Source: JAABVY01 sp964627935 (GTDB lineage Bacteria; Zixibacteria; MSB-5A5; JAABVY01). From it: a stretch of 64,000 bases of DNA. Shown piece after piece: positions 26,018-34,936 of the stretch. The notes under the pieces are model-generated. The model was not told the DNA's origin. It ran no database searches and saw only the letters and a list, made by a program, of their open reading frames with translations. Location: assembly GCA_964627935.1 (NCBI GenBank), contig CAZVLB010000008.1:124001-188000 (forward strand). The letters run 5' to 3'. The position numbers were made by a program, and so were the translations under genes. How positions within the stretch are numbered: position 1 is the first letter of the stretch; each line of letters begins with the position of its first letter.

Positions 26018-26668
26018 ATGAAGGATTTTGTGGTTATTGGTTTGGGAAATTTCGGTGCAACCGTGGCCCGTGAATTGATGGAGCAAAAGTGCAAGGTAAC
26101 CGCTATCGACATTGATGAATCCAAAGTATATGTACTTAAGGATGTTGTCGATACCGAGATAGTCGGAAATGCTGTGGAAACAGAATTTCTTAAAAAGCTG
26201 GGCATTGAAAACTATGATTGTTTTGTTATCTCCACAGGAAAAGACTCCCATGCCTCTATTTTGATTACCCTGCATCTAAAGGAAATGGGAGCAAAAAGAA
26301 TCATAGTCAAGGCGAACTCTAATGATCACGCCAAGATACTGAGCAAGGTGGGGGCCAATGAGGTAACCATACCTGAAGAGCAGATGGCAATTCGCTTATC
26401 CCGTTCTCTGGCCAATCCGAATTTGATTGACTATATCCCTTTGCTTGATGAATATTCTGTAGTTGAAGTACCGGTACCGGAGGATTTCATTGCCTTGAAG
26501 CTCGCCGACCTGAAACTCAGAAGCAAATATAATCTGCAGGTGATAGCCGTGCAAAATGAAGGAGAGGATAGTTTTACATTTATTCCCGATGGAGAATACA
26601 CTTTCAGGAAAAATGATATCCTCATAGTGGTCGGCAAGGAAGAGGAAATTAACAAAATGAAAAGCTAA
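26018..26668 (+). CDS. ktrA: Potassium uptake regulatory subunit KtrA/TrkA
   Basis: This 216-residue cytoplasmic protein has an RCK_N domain with the nucleotide motif VIGLGNFGATVARELM and the acidic IDIDES strand end, then an RCK_C domain from about residue 135. KtrA octamers bind ATP/ADP or NAD(H) and gate KtrB. It starts four bases after the ktrB stop, with AGG in the overlap, so the two are one operon. It converges with the response-regulator gene on the minus strand. Confidence 0.92.
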   Translation: MKDFVVIGLGNFGATVARELMEQKCKVTAIDIDESKVYVLKDVVDTEIVGNAVETEFLKKLGIENYDCFVISTGKDSHASILITLHLKEMGAKRIIVKANSNDHAKILSKVGANEVTIPEEQMAIRLSRSLANPNLIDYIPLLDEYSVVEVPVPEDFIALKLADLKLRSKYNLQVIAVQNEGEDSFTFIPDGEYTFRKNDILIVVGKEEEINKMKS

Positions 26669-26692
26669 ACGGCCGCCTTCAGGAAAACAGTC

Positions 26693-27481
26693 TTACAGTC
26701 CCAGCATCTTGATTTCGTAATCGAACTTGGAAGGTTTAAGCCGGATCAGCCAGCCGTCGCCATAAGGGTCCTGCAGCGACAGATCCGGATTGTCCAGTAC
26801 TTTCTTATTCACATTCATCACAGTACCCGACAGCGGCGCCATAAGTGAATGCGACTGCATGTCGGCCGAGATTATCTGCAAAAATGCGCCGCCCTGACGG
26901 ATTTCATCTCCGGCCGAGGGCAGGTGTATCGACTCAATTTTGCCGACCGTATGCAAAAATGTACGCTTAATACCCAGCAGAACTGTCTCATCCGACTGCA
27001 TCATCATCCAGGAATGATCGCCCAGTGTTTTGAAGCGTTCATCATTTGGAGCCTGCTCCTGGTCTTCACCGCCGGCCGTTTTCTTACGGCAGTTCTCATC
27101 GATACCGGCTCGTACAAGGTCAGCGGCGCGGTTGACCACACCCAGAAGTTCCTTTTTGGTAAACGGCTTGGCGATATAATCGAATGCGCCCAGTTGAGTT
27201 GCCTGCAGGGCCGTGTTTATTGTGGCATAACCGGTAATCATGATCATCGGTATGCATTTGTCATGTTTCTTGACAATCGACATGAATTCCAGTCCGTCGA
27301 TTTCCGGCATCATCAGGTCGGTCAGGACGATATGGATTTTGGTATCATCCATGATTTTGAGCGCATCATCCACAGTCAGGGCTGTGAAGACCTTAACCGC
27401 TTCCCTGCGCAGGTGCTTTTTAACGCTGTCCAGAACGATCTGTTCATCATCGACGACAAGCACATTCAGTTCATCAGTCAT
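26693..27481 (-). CDS. Response regulator fused to a GcvH-like domain
   Basis: This 262-residue protein has a receiver domain with Asp11/Asp12, the phosphorylation site Asp55 in LTDLMMP, and the conserved Lys in AKPFT. From about residue 155 a domain follows that matches glycine-cleavage H protein: LGIKRTFLHTVGKIESIHLPSAG, then MAPLSGTVMNVNKKV and DPYGDGWLIRL. The lipoyl-lysine of GcvH is replaced (ISADMQSH, Met at the Lys position), so it is not a lipoyl carrier of the usual kind. The ATG at 27481 is preferred: AAGGAG is nine bases upstream, while the ATG at 27490 touches it. It is encoded 42 bases after its partner kinase. Confidence 0.85.
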   Translation of the reverse strand: MTDELNVLVVDDEQIVLDSVKKHLRREAVKVFTALTVDDALKIMDDTKIHIVLTDLMMPEIDGLEFMSIVKKHDKCIPMIMITGYATINTALQATQLGAFDYIAKPFTKKELLGVVNRAADLVRAGIDENCRKKTAGGEDQEQAPNDERFKTLGDHSWMMMQSDETVLLGIKRTFLHTVGKIESIHLPSAGDEIRQGGAFLQIISADMQSHSLMAPLSGTVMNVNKKVLDNPDLSLQDPYGDGWLIRLKPSKFDYEIKMLGL

Positions 27482-27523
27482 GGTTTCCATCTCCTTCTAT
27501 AGCGGATAACCGCCCAATCAAGT

Positions 27524-29335
27524 TCACTTTATTCTTACCGGCAATACGATATTGAACACCGCACCCCCGTTTTCGGCCATATCTATTTCTATGGTACCTT
27601 TATGTCTTTCGATAATTCCCCAGCTGACCGCCAGCCCCAGGCCGTTGGTCCCCTTGGTCGAGAAAAACGGTTCGAAGATTTTATCGATCAGGTTTTCGGG
27701 AATACCCGGGCCGTTATCCTCAACCGAGATTATACATTGATCTTTGCGCCTGTTATAGATGCTTTTCAATCGGATCAGGCCCTTGCCCTTCATGGCGTCC
27801 GCGGCGTTGAGCATCAGATTCAATATGACCTGCTGCAACTGCTTTGCATCGGCCATAATCTCGGGCATCTTGCGATCCTGTTCGGTTTTGATCTCTATAT
27901 TGCGGAACTGCGGCAGGCGTTCAACCAGCGAAAGGGCATGATTTATGATATCATTGGGATCGGCAGGATCGAGTTTGGGCGCCTCCTGGCGTGCGAAATC
28001 AAGAAGATTGCGGACAATATCACGGCATCGTTTGGTTTCGCGGATAATCACCGAGACATCATCCTGATGCTCATCATCGGGGGGCAAATCCTCAGCCAGG
28101 TCCTCGGCAAATGCCAGGATACCGGTCAGGGGGTTGTTTATCTCATGAGCCACACCTGCGGCAAGTTGCCCGATTGCCACCAGTTTTGATGATTGTACGA
28201 GTTGATCACGCAGGTGGTGTTGTTCGGTAATGTCACGCATAATAGTACAGACACCCATTACACTGCCCTTATAATCCTTGAGCGGAAAACGAACAGTCTG
28301 GAAATAATGATCCCGTCCCTCGATCGGTATGACCTCCTCGTAGGTTTTGTGGCAATCCTCTTCGATAACTTCCTGGTCATGTTTTTGGATTGTGCGGCCG
28401 AGCTCCTCGGGAAGCATCTCCTCGGCGGTTTTGCCGATAAAATCCTCCGGATTTTTGCCGAAAGCATTGGCCGTGACCGGATTGACGATAATATAATGTC
28501 CCTCCAGGTCTTTCATTGAAATCCAGTCATGGGCGGAATTTATGAAGCTGCGAAACCTCTGTTCGGCGCTTTCAATTTCGCGCCGCAGCATGACTTTTTC
28601 AGTGATCTTATGCCATGTTGCCAGCACTCCCTCGATTTCACCGCCGGCATTGCGGATCGGTGTCCGGGTCACCTCCCAATGTGTTTCATCGGGTGATGGT
28701 ACGATCCAGATGCTGGTATAGGTCCCGGTGGTGTTGAGCAGGTTGGCCATTTGGTCATATTCGCGCAGGCAGTGTTTCTCGAATACTGTGCCCTGAAAAA
28801 GCTCCGGGCAGGTTTTGCCGATTGCATCTTCCTTGGATACATCCACGAATTCACTGAAACTCTGGTTGATCCTGATCGCCTTAAAATCCCGGTCGAGTAC
28901 GACCAGGAGTTCCGGTATGCGATCCAGAAGACCCTGCAGGAAATTACTTTCATCTTCGAGTTTCAGCTCCAGGCGGGCCAGTTCCTCGATCTGGCGCTGT
29001 TGATCGGTCTGGGCGTTGACCAGGTCCCAGAAAATGCGGGCGATGGTATGATCGATCAGTTTTACGCCGATGGGGATTTTTTTATGCAAACTCTCAAGGA
29101 CTTCATCGCGACCGGTCAACTCGATAATCAGTTCCAGATTTTCGGTTGCCAGGGCCTCGGCCGTATCGGTTGTGGTATAAATGCCTTTATTGCGGGCGAA
29201 TTGAATCCCCGGCGCATTCGGGTCGGGATCCATAACACAGCGAATATTCAAGGTCAACTCGCGCAGGAACCCGCCCTCGGCAAGTTCGATAATCTCTCGG
29301 CAGGCTCTTCCGCCGCCGATAATTACAGTTTTCAT
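27524..29335 (-). CDS. PAS sensor histidine kinase with N-terminal dinucleotide-binding-like domain
   Basis: This 603-residue protein starts with TVIIGGGRACREIIEL and reaches ELIIELTGRDEV, a Rossmann-like segment resembling homoserine-dehydrogenase NAD-binding domains (residues 1-105). No membrane helix is present, so it should be cytoplasmic. Two PAS domains follow (about residues 125-245 and 255-370). The kinase core has an H-box GVAHEINNPLTGIL, an N-box NLMLNAADAM, a G1 box EDNGPGIP and a G2 box GTNGLGLAV. It presumably phosphorylates the receiver encoded next. The N-terminal domain could sense redox or a nucleotide; this is inference. Confidence 0.85.
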   Translation of the reverse strand: MKTVIIGGGRACREIIELAEGGFLRELTLNIRCVMDPDPNAPGIQFARNKGIYTTTDTAEALATENLELIIELTGRDEVLESLHKKIPIGVKLIDHTIARIFWDLVNAQTDQQRQIEELARLELKLEDESNFLQGLLDRIPELLVVLDRDFKAIRINQSFSEFVDVSKEDAIGKTCPELFQGTVFEKHCLREYDQMANLLNTTGTYTSIWIVPSPDETHWEVTRTPIRNAGGEIEGVLATWHKITEKVMLRREIESAEQRFRSFINSAHDWISMKDLEGHYIIVNPVTANAFGKNPEDFIGKTAEEMLPEELGRTIQKHDQEVIEEDCHKTYEEVIPIEGRDHYFQTVRFPLKDYKGSVMGVCTIMRDITEQHHLRDQLVQSSKLVAIGQLAAGVAHEINNPLTGILAFAEDLAEDLPPDDEHQDDVSVIIRETKRCRDIVRNLLDFARQEAPKLDPADPNDIINHALSLVERLPQFRNIEIKTEQDRKMPEIMADAKQLQQVILNLMLNAADAMKGKGLIRLKSIYNRRKDQCIISVEDNGPGIPENLIDKIFEPFFSTKGTNGLGLAVSWGIIERHKGTIEIDMAENGGAVFNIVLPVRIK

Positions 29336-29393
29336 AGCGCCTGATCCCGCTTAAATAAAAGTCGATCTCTGTCTATAAATTTACAAATATTTA

Positions 29394-30356
29394 TTATAAA
29401 GGAAAGTCTCTTTCCAACATTTTCGTGTAATCAGCCAAAAGCTGGGAAATATTCAGGTAATAATCTTTGGGCCTGATAGTAAAATGCAGGAGAATATCAT
29501 TTAAGCTGTCAGGAATATAGGGAAATAGCTTTTTCAGGTTCATGATGCGGTATTCATAAAAGGCTGAGGCGTCCTCGGGCTTTAAACTATTCTTGATTTC
29601 ATCGCTGAAATTCTTCATCCGTTTCATCTGCTGAAATGAATTGATGCCTTTACCTGCGGCATAGCTGATGATATTGCCTATGCTCCACATATCAAAATCG
29701 GAAACATTCTGGTTCAGGTCGAAATCAATCCAGCGGTATTTGCCGGTATCTTTTTCTATGATGATATGGTCATTGCGTATATCGCCATGGCAGGTACCGA
29801 TCTCATGCAGATACTGTATGGCTTCTATCGATGCGACCAGGTTGTGCAAAATTTGCGGAAGATCCTCGTGAAAATACTCCTCATGAGTTTTGGATATGCC
29901 ATGTATGTAATTAAAAAAAGTATCGCCACGGATAAATTCCAATACGCGCACATTGTTGCCCCTATCATCCTCGAGGCTGTAGCCCTGCATAAAACGGTCA
30001 TCACCCTTAACGAGCTGAAGAACGCGGGCTTCCTTTTCTGGTGAACGAAAACAGTGGATTTTAAAAATTCCGATATGAGCCATGAAATCCTCATCAAAAA
30101 CCATCTTGAGAATTTTCTGGTCCCCGGTTTTCATGTCCATGGCTGAAAAGACCCAGTATTTGGGCTGTTCACCGATACCGAAACGGGTTTCATGGCGGTT
30201 TCCTTTGACCACGAAATCATTACCCTCGAGCCGGATAATATCACCGCGTGTGATACCCATCCAACCGGTTGTATCAGTCAGAATGCGGGGGATATCCACG
30301 AATGGCCACCCGGTCATTTCCTTAATCTTGTCTCGCAGTTCTTCTTTTTCGCCCAT
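29394..30356 (-). CDS. Protein-kinase-like protein
   Basis: This 320-residue protein has a kinase-fold layout: a Lys in the N-lobe (QKILKMVFDEDF), a catalytic loop HGDIRNDHII in place of HRDLKxxN, and a metal motif WIDFDLNQ in place of DFG. The variant catalytic loop is seen in aminoglycoside-phosphotransferase-like and ABC1-like kinases as well as in some Ser/Thr kinases. The ATG at 30356 is preferred over a GTG/TTG start at 30374. It lies 58 bases before the histidine kinase on the same strand, so a three-gene signalling operon is likely. The substrate is unknown. Confidence 0.7.
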   Translation of the reverse strand: MGEKEELRDKIKEMTGWPFVDIPRILTDTTGWMGITRGDIIRLEGNDFVVKGNRHETRFGIGEQPKYWVFSAMDMKTGDQKILKMVFDEDFMAHIGIFKIHCFRSPEKEARVLQLVKGDDRFMQGYSLEDDRGNNVRVLEFIRGDTFFNYIHGISKTHEEYFHEDLPQILHNLVASIEAIQYLHEIGTCHGDIRNDHIIIEKDTGKYRWIDFDLNQNVSDFDMWSIGNIISYAAGKGINSFQQMKRMKNFSDEIKNSLKPEDASAFYEYRIMNLKKLFPYIPDSLNDILLHFTIRPKDYYLNISQLLADYTKMLERDFPL

Positions 30357-30468
30357 GTTTACAGCGCGGGACAAATTTCCGCCATTTTGAATCCATTGAA
30401 TTGAAACAGGTTATGATATTCTCTTAAGAGATACACTGCTTTTGGGACAGATGCAAGTCAAATCTATA

Positions 30469-30498
30469 TTGACAACATACGCAACTTATACGTATAAT
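30469..30498 (+). promoter_or_regulatory. Near-perfect sigma-70 promoter for the polysaccharide cluster
   Basis: TTGACA (30469-30474), 18 bases, TATAAT (30493-30498): both hexamers match the consensus exactly. It points to rfbF at 30638 and leaves a leader of about 130 bases. Nothing else is seen in 30357-30637. Confidence 0.75.
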
Positions 30499-30637
30499 CA
30501 TAATTGATAAAATGGACGATGTTACACTTGCCTCTTTAAATGCTTACATCTCTTGCTGTTAAAGGTGTGGCTCGAATCTGCCGAAAATTCAAGTAGGTCG
30601 CTGAATTATATAGATATCATTTTAAAGGATACTGATC

Positions 30638-31405
30638 TTGAAGGTTGCCATTTTAGCAGGGGGAATCGGTTCACGGCTTTCGGAAGAAACGGTTATCAAG
30701 CCCAAGCCGATGGTCGAAATCGGCGGGTATCCGATTCTCTGGCATATTATGATGATATATTCTGCCCAGGGATTTAAGGATTTCGTGATTGCATTGGGAT
30801 ACAAGGGCGAAGTAATCAAAAAATATATGGTCGACTATTGTTCGCTTAATTCCAATCTGTCAGTCAATACAAAATCCGGCAAAGTTATGATTCATGACGG
30901 CCAGCGTCTGGACTGGAATGTCGACCTGATTGACACCGGCATAAAAACCCAGACCGGAGGCCGGGTCAAACGTCTTCAGCCCTTTCTTGAGGGGGAGACC
31001 TTCATGCTTACCTGGGGTGACGGTGTTTCCAATATTGATATTAAGAAGCTCCTTGAGTTCCATAAATCACACGGTAAGATCGCAACAATAACAGCGGTTC
31101 GTCCGCCGGCACGATTCGGGCACCTGCAATTCAATGGCGATCGTGTTGTGCAGTTTACAGAAAAACCGCAGACAGCCGAGGGATGGATCAATGGGGCGTT
31201 TTTTGTGCTGGAACCGGAGGTTTTCGATTATATCGACAGCGACAAAACTCATTTCGAGAAAGAACCGCTGGAACGCTTATCCGCCGATGGCCAGCTGATG
31301 GCTTACAAGCATGAGGATTTCTGGCAGTGTATGGACACTCTGCGGGATAAGGTGCTGCTGGAACGACTCTGGAATTCGGGCGATCCGCCCTGGAAAGTGT
31401 GGTAG
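30638..31405 (+). CDS. rfbF: Glucose-1-phosphate cytidylyltransferase
   Basis: This 255-residue enzyme makes CDP-glucose from CTP and glucose 1-phosphate. The nucleotide-binding LAGGIGSRLSEETVIKPKPM matches RfbF, and the GDGVSNIDI and GWINGAFFVLEPEVFDYI motifs are as in the characterised enzymes. No ATG is available; TTG at 30638 follows AAGGA by nine bases. It opens the surface-sugar cluster; CDP-glucose normally feeds 3,6-dideoxyhexoses or other CDP-sugars. A CDP-glucose 4,6-dehydratase is not adjacent; instead a short-chain epimerase-type gene follows. Confidence 0.9.
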   Translation: MKVAILAGGIGSRLSEETVIKPKPMVEIGGYPILWHIMMIYSAQGFKDFVIALGYKGEVIKKYMVDYCSLNSNLSVNTKSGKVMIHDGQRLDWNVDLIDTGIKTQTGGRVKRLQPFLEGETFMLTWGDGVSNIDIKKLLEFHKSHGKIATITAVRPPARFGHLQFNGDRVVQFTEKPQTAEGWINGAFFVLEPEVFDYIDSDKTHFEKEPLERLSADGQLMAYKHEDFWQCMDTLRDKVLLERLWNSGDPPWKVW

Positions 31406-31410
31406 ATTAT

Positions 31411-32436
31411 ATGAATATTCTGGTAACAGGCCACAAAGGATATATCGGCACTCTTCTTACTCCAATGCTCCTGAAGCTGGGCCATACGGTGCGCGGTATA
31501 GATTCCGATTTATACCGAGAATGTACTTATGGCAACGGCATACCTGAGATCCCCGAGACAATCAAAGATATCCGCGACATAGAGATTTCTGACCTTAATG
31601 GTATCGATGCCGTGATTCATCTGGCGGCGCTTTCCAATGACCCATTGGGCGACCTGGACCCGCAGCTTACCGACGAGATAAATTATCAGGGCACGATTCG
31701 TGTGGCGGAAGTGGCCAAGAAAGCCGGCGTGAAGAGATTCGTGTTTTCGTCATCATGCTCTAATTACGGGGCATCAGGAGATGATTTTATTGATGAAACA
31801 GGGCAGTTCAATCCGGTTACGCCTTATGGAAAGTCCAAGGTTAAATCCGAGATGAGCCTGGGGGCACTGGCTGATGACAGCTTTTGTACCACCAGCCTCA
31901 GATCGGGCACCGCTTATGGTGTCTCGCCACGTCTGAGATTCGATCTTGTACTCAACAACCTGACCGCCTGGGCCTTTACCACCGGCAAAGTTTATCTCAA
32001 GAGCGATGGCACCCCCTGGCGTCCGATAGTGCATATCGAGGATATATCGCGGGCATTTATATCTGTCCTGCATGCGCCTGAGGAGCAGGTCAGAGGAAAA
32101 GCTTTCAATGTCGGTGTAACCGATGAAAATTACCAGATCAGGGACCTGGCCACGATAGTCAAGGAAACTGTGCCCGGATGCGAGGTGACCTTTGCCAGCG
32201 ATGCCGGTCCGGATAAACGTAACTATCGTGTTAACTGCGATCTTCTCCCGCAGACATTATCCGAGTTCCAGCCATGCTGGACAGCCCGCAAGGGAGCGCA
32301 GGAACTGTATCAGAGTTTCCGTAAAAGCGATATCACACTGGATGATTTCGAAGGTCCGCGCTACAAAAGAATTGATCATATCCGCATGCTGATCGAAAAG
32401 GGCCTGCTTGACCATAAACTGCGCTGGAAAAAATGA
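31411..32436 (+). CDS. NAD-dependent epimerase/dehydratase (extended SDR)
   Basis: This 341-residue protein has the extended-SDR features: GHKGYIGTLL for cofactor binding, HLAALSNDP, a catalytic Ser in SSSCSNYG, and PYGKSK with the YxxxK pair. The C terminus has a sugar-binding region. It begins six bases after rfbF, so both are co-transcribed. In such clusters the enzyme acts on the CDP- or other NDP-hexose. Specificity cannot be read from the sequence; 4-epimerase, 4,6-dehydratase or a keto-reductase are all conceivable. Confidence 0.83.
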   Translation: MNILVTGHKGYIGTLLTPMLLKLGHTVRGIDSDLYRECTYGNGIPEIPETIKDIRDIEISDLNGIDAVIHLAALSNDPLGDLDPQLTDEINYQGTIRVAEVAKKAGVKRFVFSSSCSNYGASGDDFIDETGQFNPVTPYGKSKVKSEMSLGALADDSFCTTSLRSGTAYGVSPRLRFDLVLNNLTAWAFTTGKVYLKSDGTPWRPIVHIEDISRAFISVLHAPEEQVRGKAFNVGVTDENYQIRDLATIVKETVPGCEVTFASDAGPDKRNYRVNCDLLPQTLSEFQPCWTARKGAQELYQSFRKSDITLDDFEGPRYKRIDHIRMLIEKGLLDHKLRWKK

Positions 32437-32469
32437 ACATCACCAACTTAAGGATCATTATAAAAAACG

Positions 32470-33711
32470 ATGGAATATTTTCGCTTTGAAAGTAAATGCC
32501 GCTCATGCGGTGCGGAAAGCCTCGAGCCGATAATTTCGTTCGGCTGGACTCCCCTGGCTGATGCCCTTGTTTCCAGGGATAATCTCGATAAACCGGAGAT
32601 CACCGCGCCATTGGACCTGGTCTATTGCAGGCAGTGTCACCTGGTGCAGATCACAGCTACTGTCGAACCAGAGATTCTTTTCTGTCGTGATTATCCTTAC
32701 TATTCCTCGGTTTCACAGGAACTCCTGGCGCATTTTGCCGACAGCGCCGATTACCTGATAGCTTCGCGAAATCTGGGGCCGGAAAGCCTGGTGGTCGAGG
32801 CGGCCTCGAATGACGGTTATATGCTCAAGAATTTCATGCGGGAGAAAATCCCCGTATTGGGTATTGACCCGGCCGAGGGACCTGCCAATGAGGCGGTCAG
32901 GGCGGGCGTGCCGACATTGAATACATTTTTCAATACCGAACTGGCACATAAACTGGTCAATGAAGGCCGCAGGGCCGACCTGTTCCTGGCCAATAATGTG
33001 CTGGCGCATGTCGAAGATTTAAATGGCTTCGTGAAGGGTATTTCGATTATGCTCAAGGATGACGGCATGGCTGTGATCGAATGCCCCTATCTGGTCGACC
33101 TGGTGGACCATTGCGAATTCGATACGATATACCATCAGCATCTGTGCTATTTCTCCGTAACAGCTTTGCAGAGTCTTTTTAATAGGCACGGCCTTGTATT
33201 GAGCGATGTCAAACGCACCGGAATTCATGGCGGATCATTGCGCCTGTTTCTGGAAAAGAACGCCGATGTCGGCGCTACAGTTAAAGAACTTCTGAGCCTT
33301 GAGAATGACAAGGGTTTGACCGGCATAGATTATTATCTGGAATTCGCTCATAGGGTAGCCGATATAAAGAACTCGCTTCTGAGCATTTTGTGGGATTTAA
33401 AGATCAAGGGCAGGAAAATTGCCGCCTATGGTGCGGCGGCCAAGGCCACGACCATGCTCAGCTATCTCGGTATCGATAAAACGCTGGTTGATTTCGTATC
33501 GGATTTAAATCAACGCAAGCATGGCAAATTCATGGGCATCAACCATCTGCCCATCTCGGCGCCATCACGGCTGCTGGAGGACAAACCGGATTATGTGCTC
33601 CTGCTGGCCTGGAATTTTGCCAATGAAATTATCCGTCAGCAAAGCGGTTATCTGGCACAGGGCGGGAAATTCATTGTGCCGATCCCCGACCCCAAAATTG
33701 TAGAAGAATAG
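32470..33711 (+). CDS. Sugar C-methyltransferase (zinc-binding class I SAM enzyme)
   Basis: This 413-residue protein has the three-part layout of NDP-hexose C-methyltransferases. An N-terminal zinc-binding region has CRSCG and CRQCHLVQ, the SAM domain has VVEAASNDGYML and IECPYL, and the C-terminal domain has IAAYGAAAKATTMLSYLGI. In characterised relatives (for example TylC3 and TcaB9) it adds a branch methyl to a keto-sugar. Together with rfbF and the epimerase it suggests a branched CDP-sugar. ATG 32470 lies about 34 bases after the previous stop, with AAGGA some 15 bases upstream. Confidence 0.83.
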   Translation: MEYFRFESKCRSCGAESLEPIISFGWTPLADALVSRDNLDKPEITAPLDLVYCRQCHLVQITATVEPEILFCRDYPYYSSVSQELLAHFADSADYLIASRNLGPESLVVEAASNDGYMLKNFMREKIPVLGIDPAEGPANEAVRAGVPTLNTFFNTELAHKLVNEGRRADLFLANNVLAHVEDLNGFVKGISIMLKDDGMAVIECPYLVDLVDHCEFDTIYHQHLCYFSVTALQSLFNRHGLVLSDVKRTGIHGGSLRLFLEKNADVGATVKELLSLENDKGLTGIDYYLEFAHRVADIKNSLLSILWDLKIKGRKIAAYGAAAKATTMLSYLGIDKTLVDFVSDLNQRKHGKFMGINHLPISAPSRLLEDKPDYVLLLAWNFANEIIRQQSGYLAQGGKFIVPIPDPKIVEE

Positions 33712-33720
33712 AAAACCTTT

Positions 33721-34902
33721 ATGGAATCAAGTAGCAGTTGTCCGTCCTGCGGCTCAAATAATATCAGGTCATTTTATAAGGTCGATTCGGTCCCGGTGCA
33801 TAGCTGTCTTTTAATGGATCACGCCCATGAGGCGGCCGATTTTCCATTAGGTGATGTTAATCTGGAAGTGTGTCATGATTGCGGATTTATTTTCAATACT
33901 GCTTACCAGATAGAATACCGCGATTATTCTCCGATTTACGAGGATCAGCAGTCCTTTTCAGCGACATTCAATAAATTCGCTCAATACCTGGCGGAACGCT
34001 GGATCAATAAATACAATCTGCGCAACAAGCATATAATTGAGATCGGCTGTGGCAAGGGTGATTTTCTGATTTTGATCTGCCAACTCGGCCGGAATCAGGG
34101 GCTGGGGATAGACCCGGCGGTGCGTGTGGATCGAATCGATTCCGGCTCGGTGGAGAATGTACGTTTTCTGAAGGAATATTACTCCGAGAAGCATGGTGAT
34201 TACAAGGCGGATATGATCTGCTGCCGTCATACACTGGAGCATATCGATAAGACCGCCGAATTCGTGCGCAATATCAGGAAATCGATAATGAATGAAAGCG
34301 AAACCCTGGTGTTCTTCGAGATTCCGGAAACGCGCCGTGTGCTCAGGGAGCAGGCATTCTGGGATGTTTATTACGAACACTGCTCCTATTTCACCCCCGG
34401 ATCATTGGCCAGGTTATTCCGCAGAGAGGGCTTTGAGGTGTTGGATCTCTATACCGAATATGACGATCAATACCTTATTATTGAATGCAAACCGGCCAAT
34501 GGTAATACTTCAAAACCTCATCCATTGGAAGAGGATGTTGCCGATGTGCTCAATGATGTTGATCTGTTTGAAAAGGGCATTGGCGAAAAGCTGCGTTTCT
34601 GGAAAGATTTTTTTGCGGATAACTCCAGCCATGGAAAAAGAATCGCGATCTGGGGTTCCGGTTCGAAATGCGTGGCTTTCATGACAACATTGGGGCTCAA
34701 TGATCAGGTTGGCCGTATAGTCGACATAAATCCGCACCGTCAGGGCAAATTCCTTCCGGCCATAGCCAAAGAGATTGTTGCGCCGGAGACCTTAAAGAGC
34801 TATAATCCCGATATAGTGGTGGTGATGAATCCTGTTTACAGGCAGGAGATCACCGAACAGCTCTCATCGATGGGCTTGAACCCCATGGTGACAGCCGTTT
34901 AG
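33721..34902 (+). CDS. Second methyltransferase of the sugar C-methyltransferase type
   Basis: This 393-residue paralogue has the same outline but is strongly diverged: zinc pairs CPSCGS and CHDCGF, a motif I IIEIGCGKGDFL, CRHTLEHI for a post-motif, and a C-terminal domain with AIWGSGSKCVAFMTTLGL. It starts nine bases after the first methyltransferase, with no strong ribosome site. Having two such enzymes suggests either two methyl branches or a different substrate for each. Confidence 0.78.
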   Translation: MESSSSCPSCGSNNIRSFYKVDSVPVHSCLLMDHAHEAADFPLGDVNLEVCHDCGFIFNTAYQIEYRDYSPIYEDQQSFSATFNKFAQYLAERWINKYNLRNKHIIEIGCGKGDFLILICQLGRNQGLGIDPAVRVDRIDSGSVENVRFLKEYYSEKHGDYKADMICCRHTLEHIDKTAEFVRNIRKSIMNESETLVFFEIPETRRVLREQAFWDVYYEHCSYFTPGSLARLFRREGFEVLDLYTEYDDQYLIIECKPANGNTSKPHPLEEDVADVLNDVDLFEKGIGEKLRFWKDFFADNSSHGKRIAIWGSGSKCVAFMTTLGLNDQVGRIVDINPHRQGKFLPAIAKEIVAPETLKSYNPDIVVVMNPVYRQEITEQLSSMGLNPMVTAV

Positions 34903-34936
34903 ATAACAGGGAAGTTATTCGATTGAGGAGCACGGG

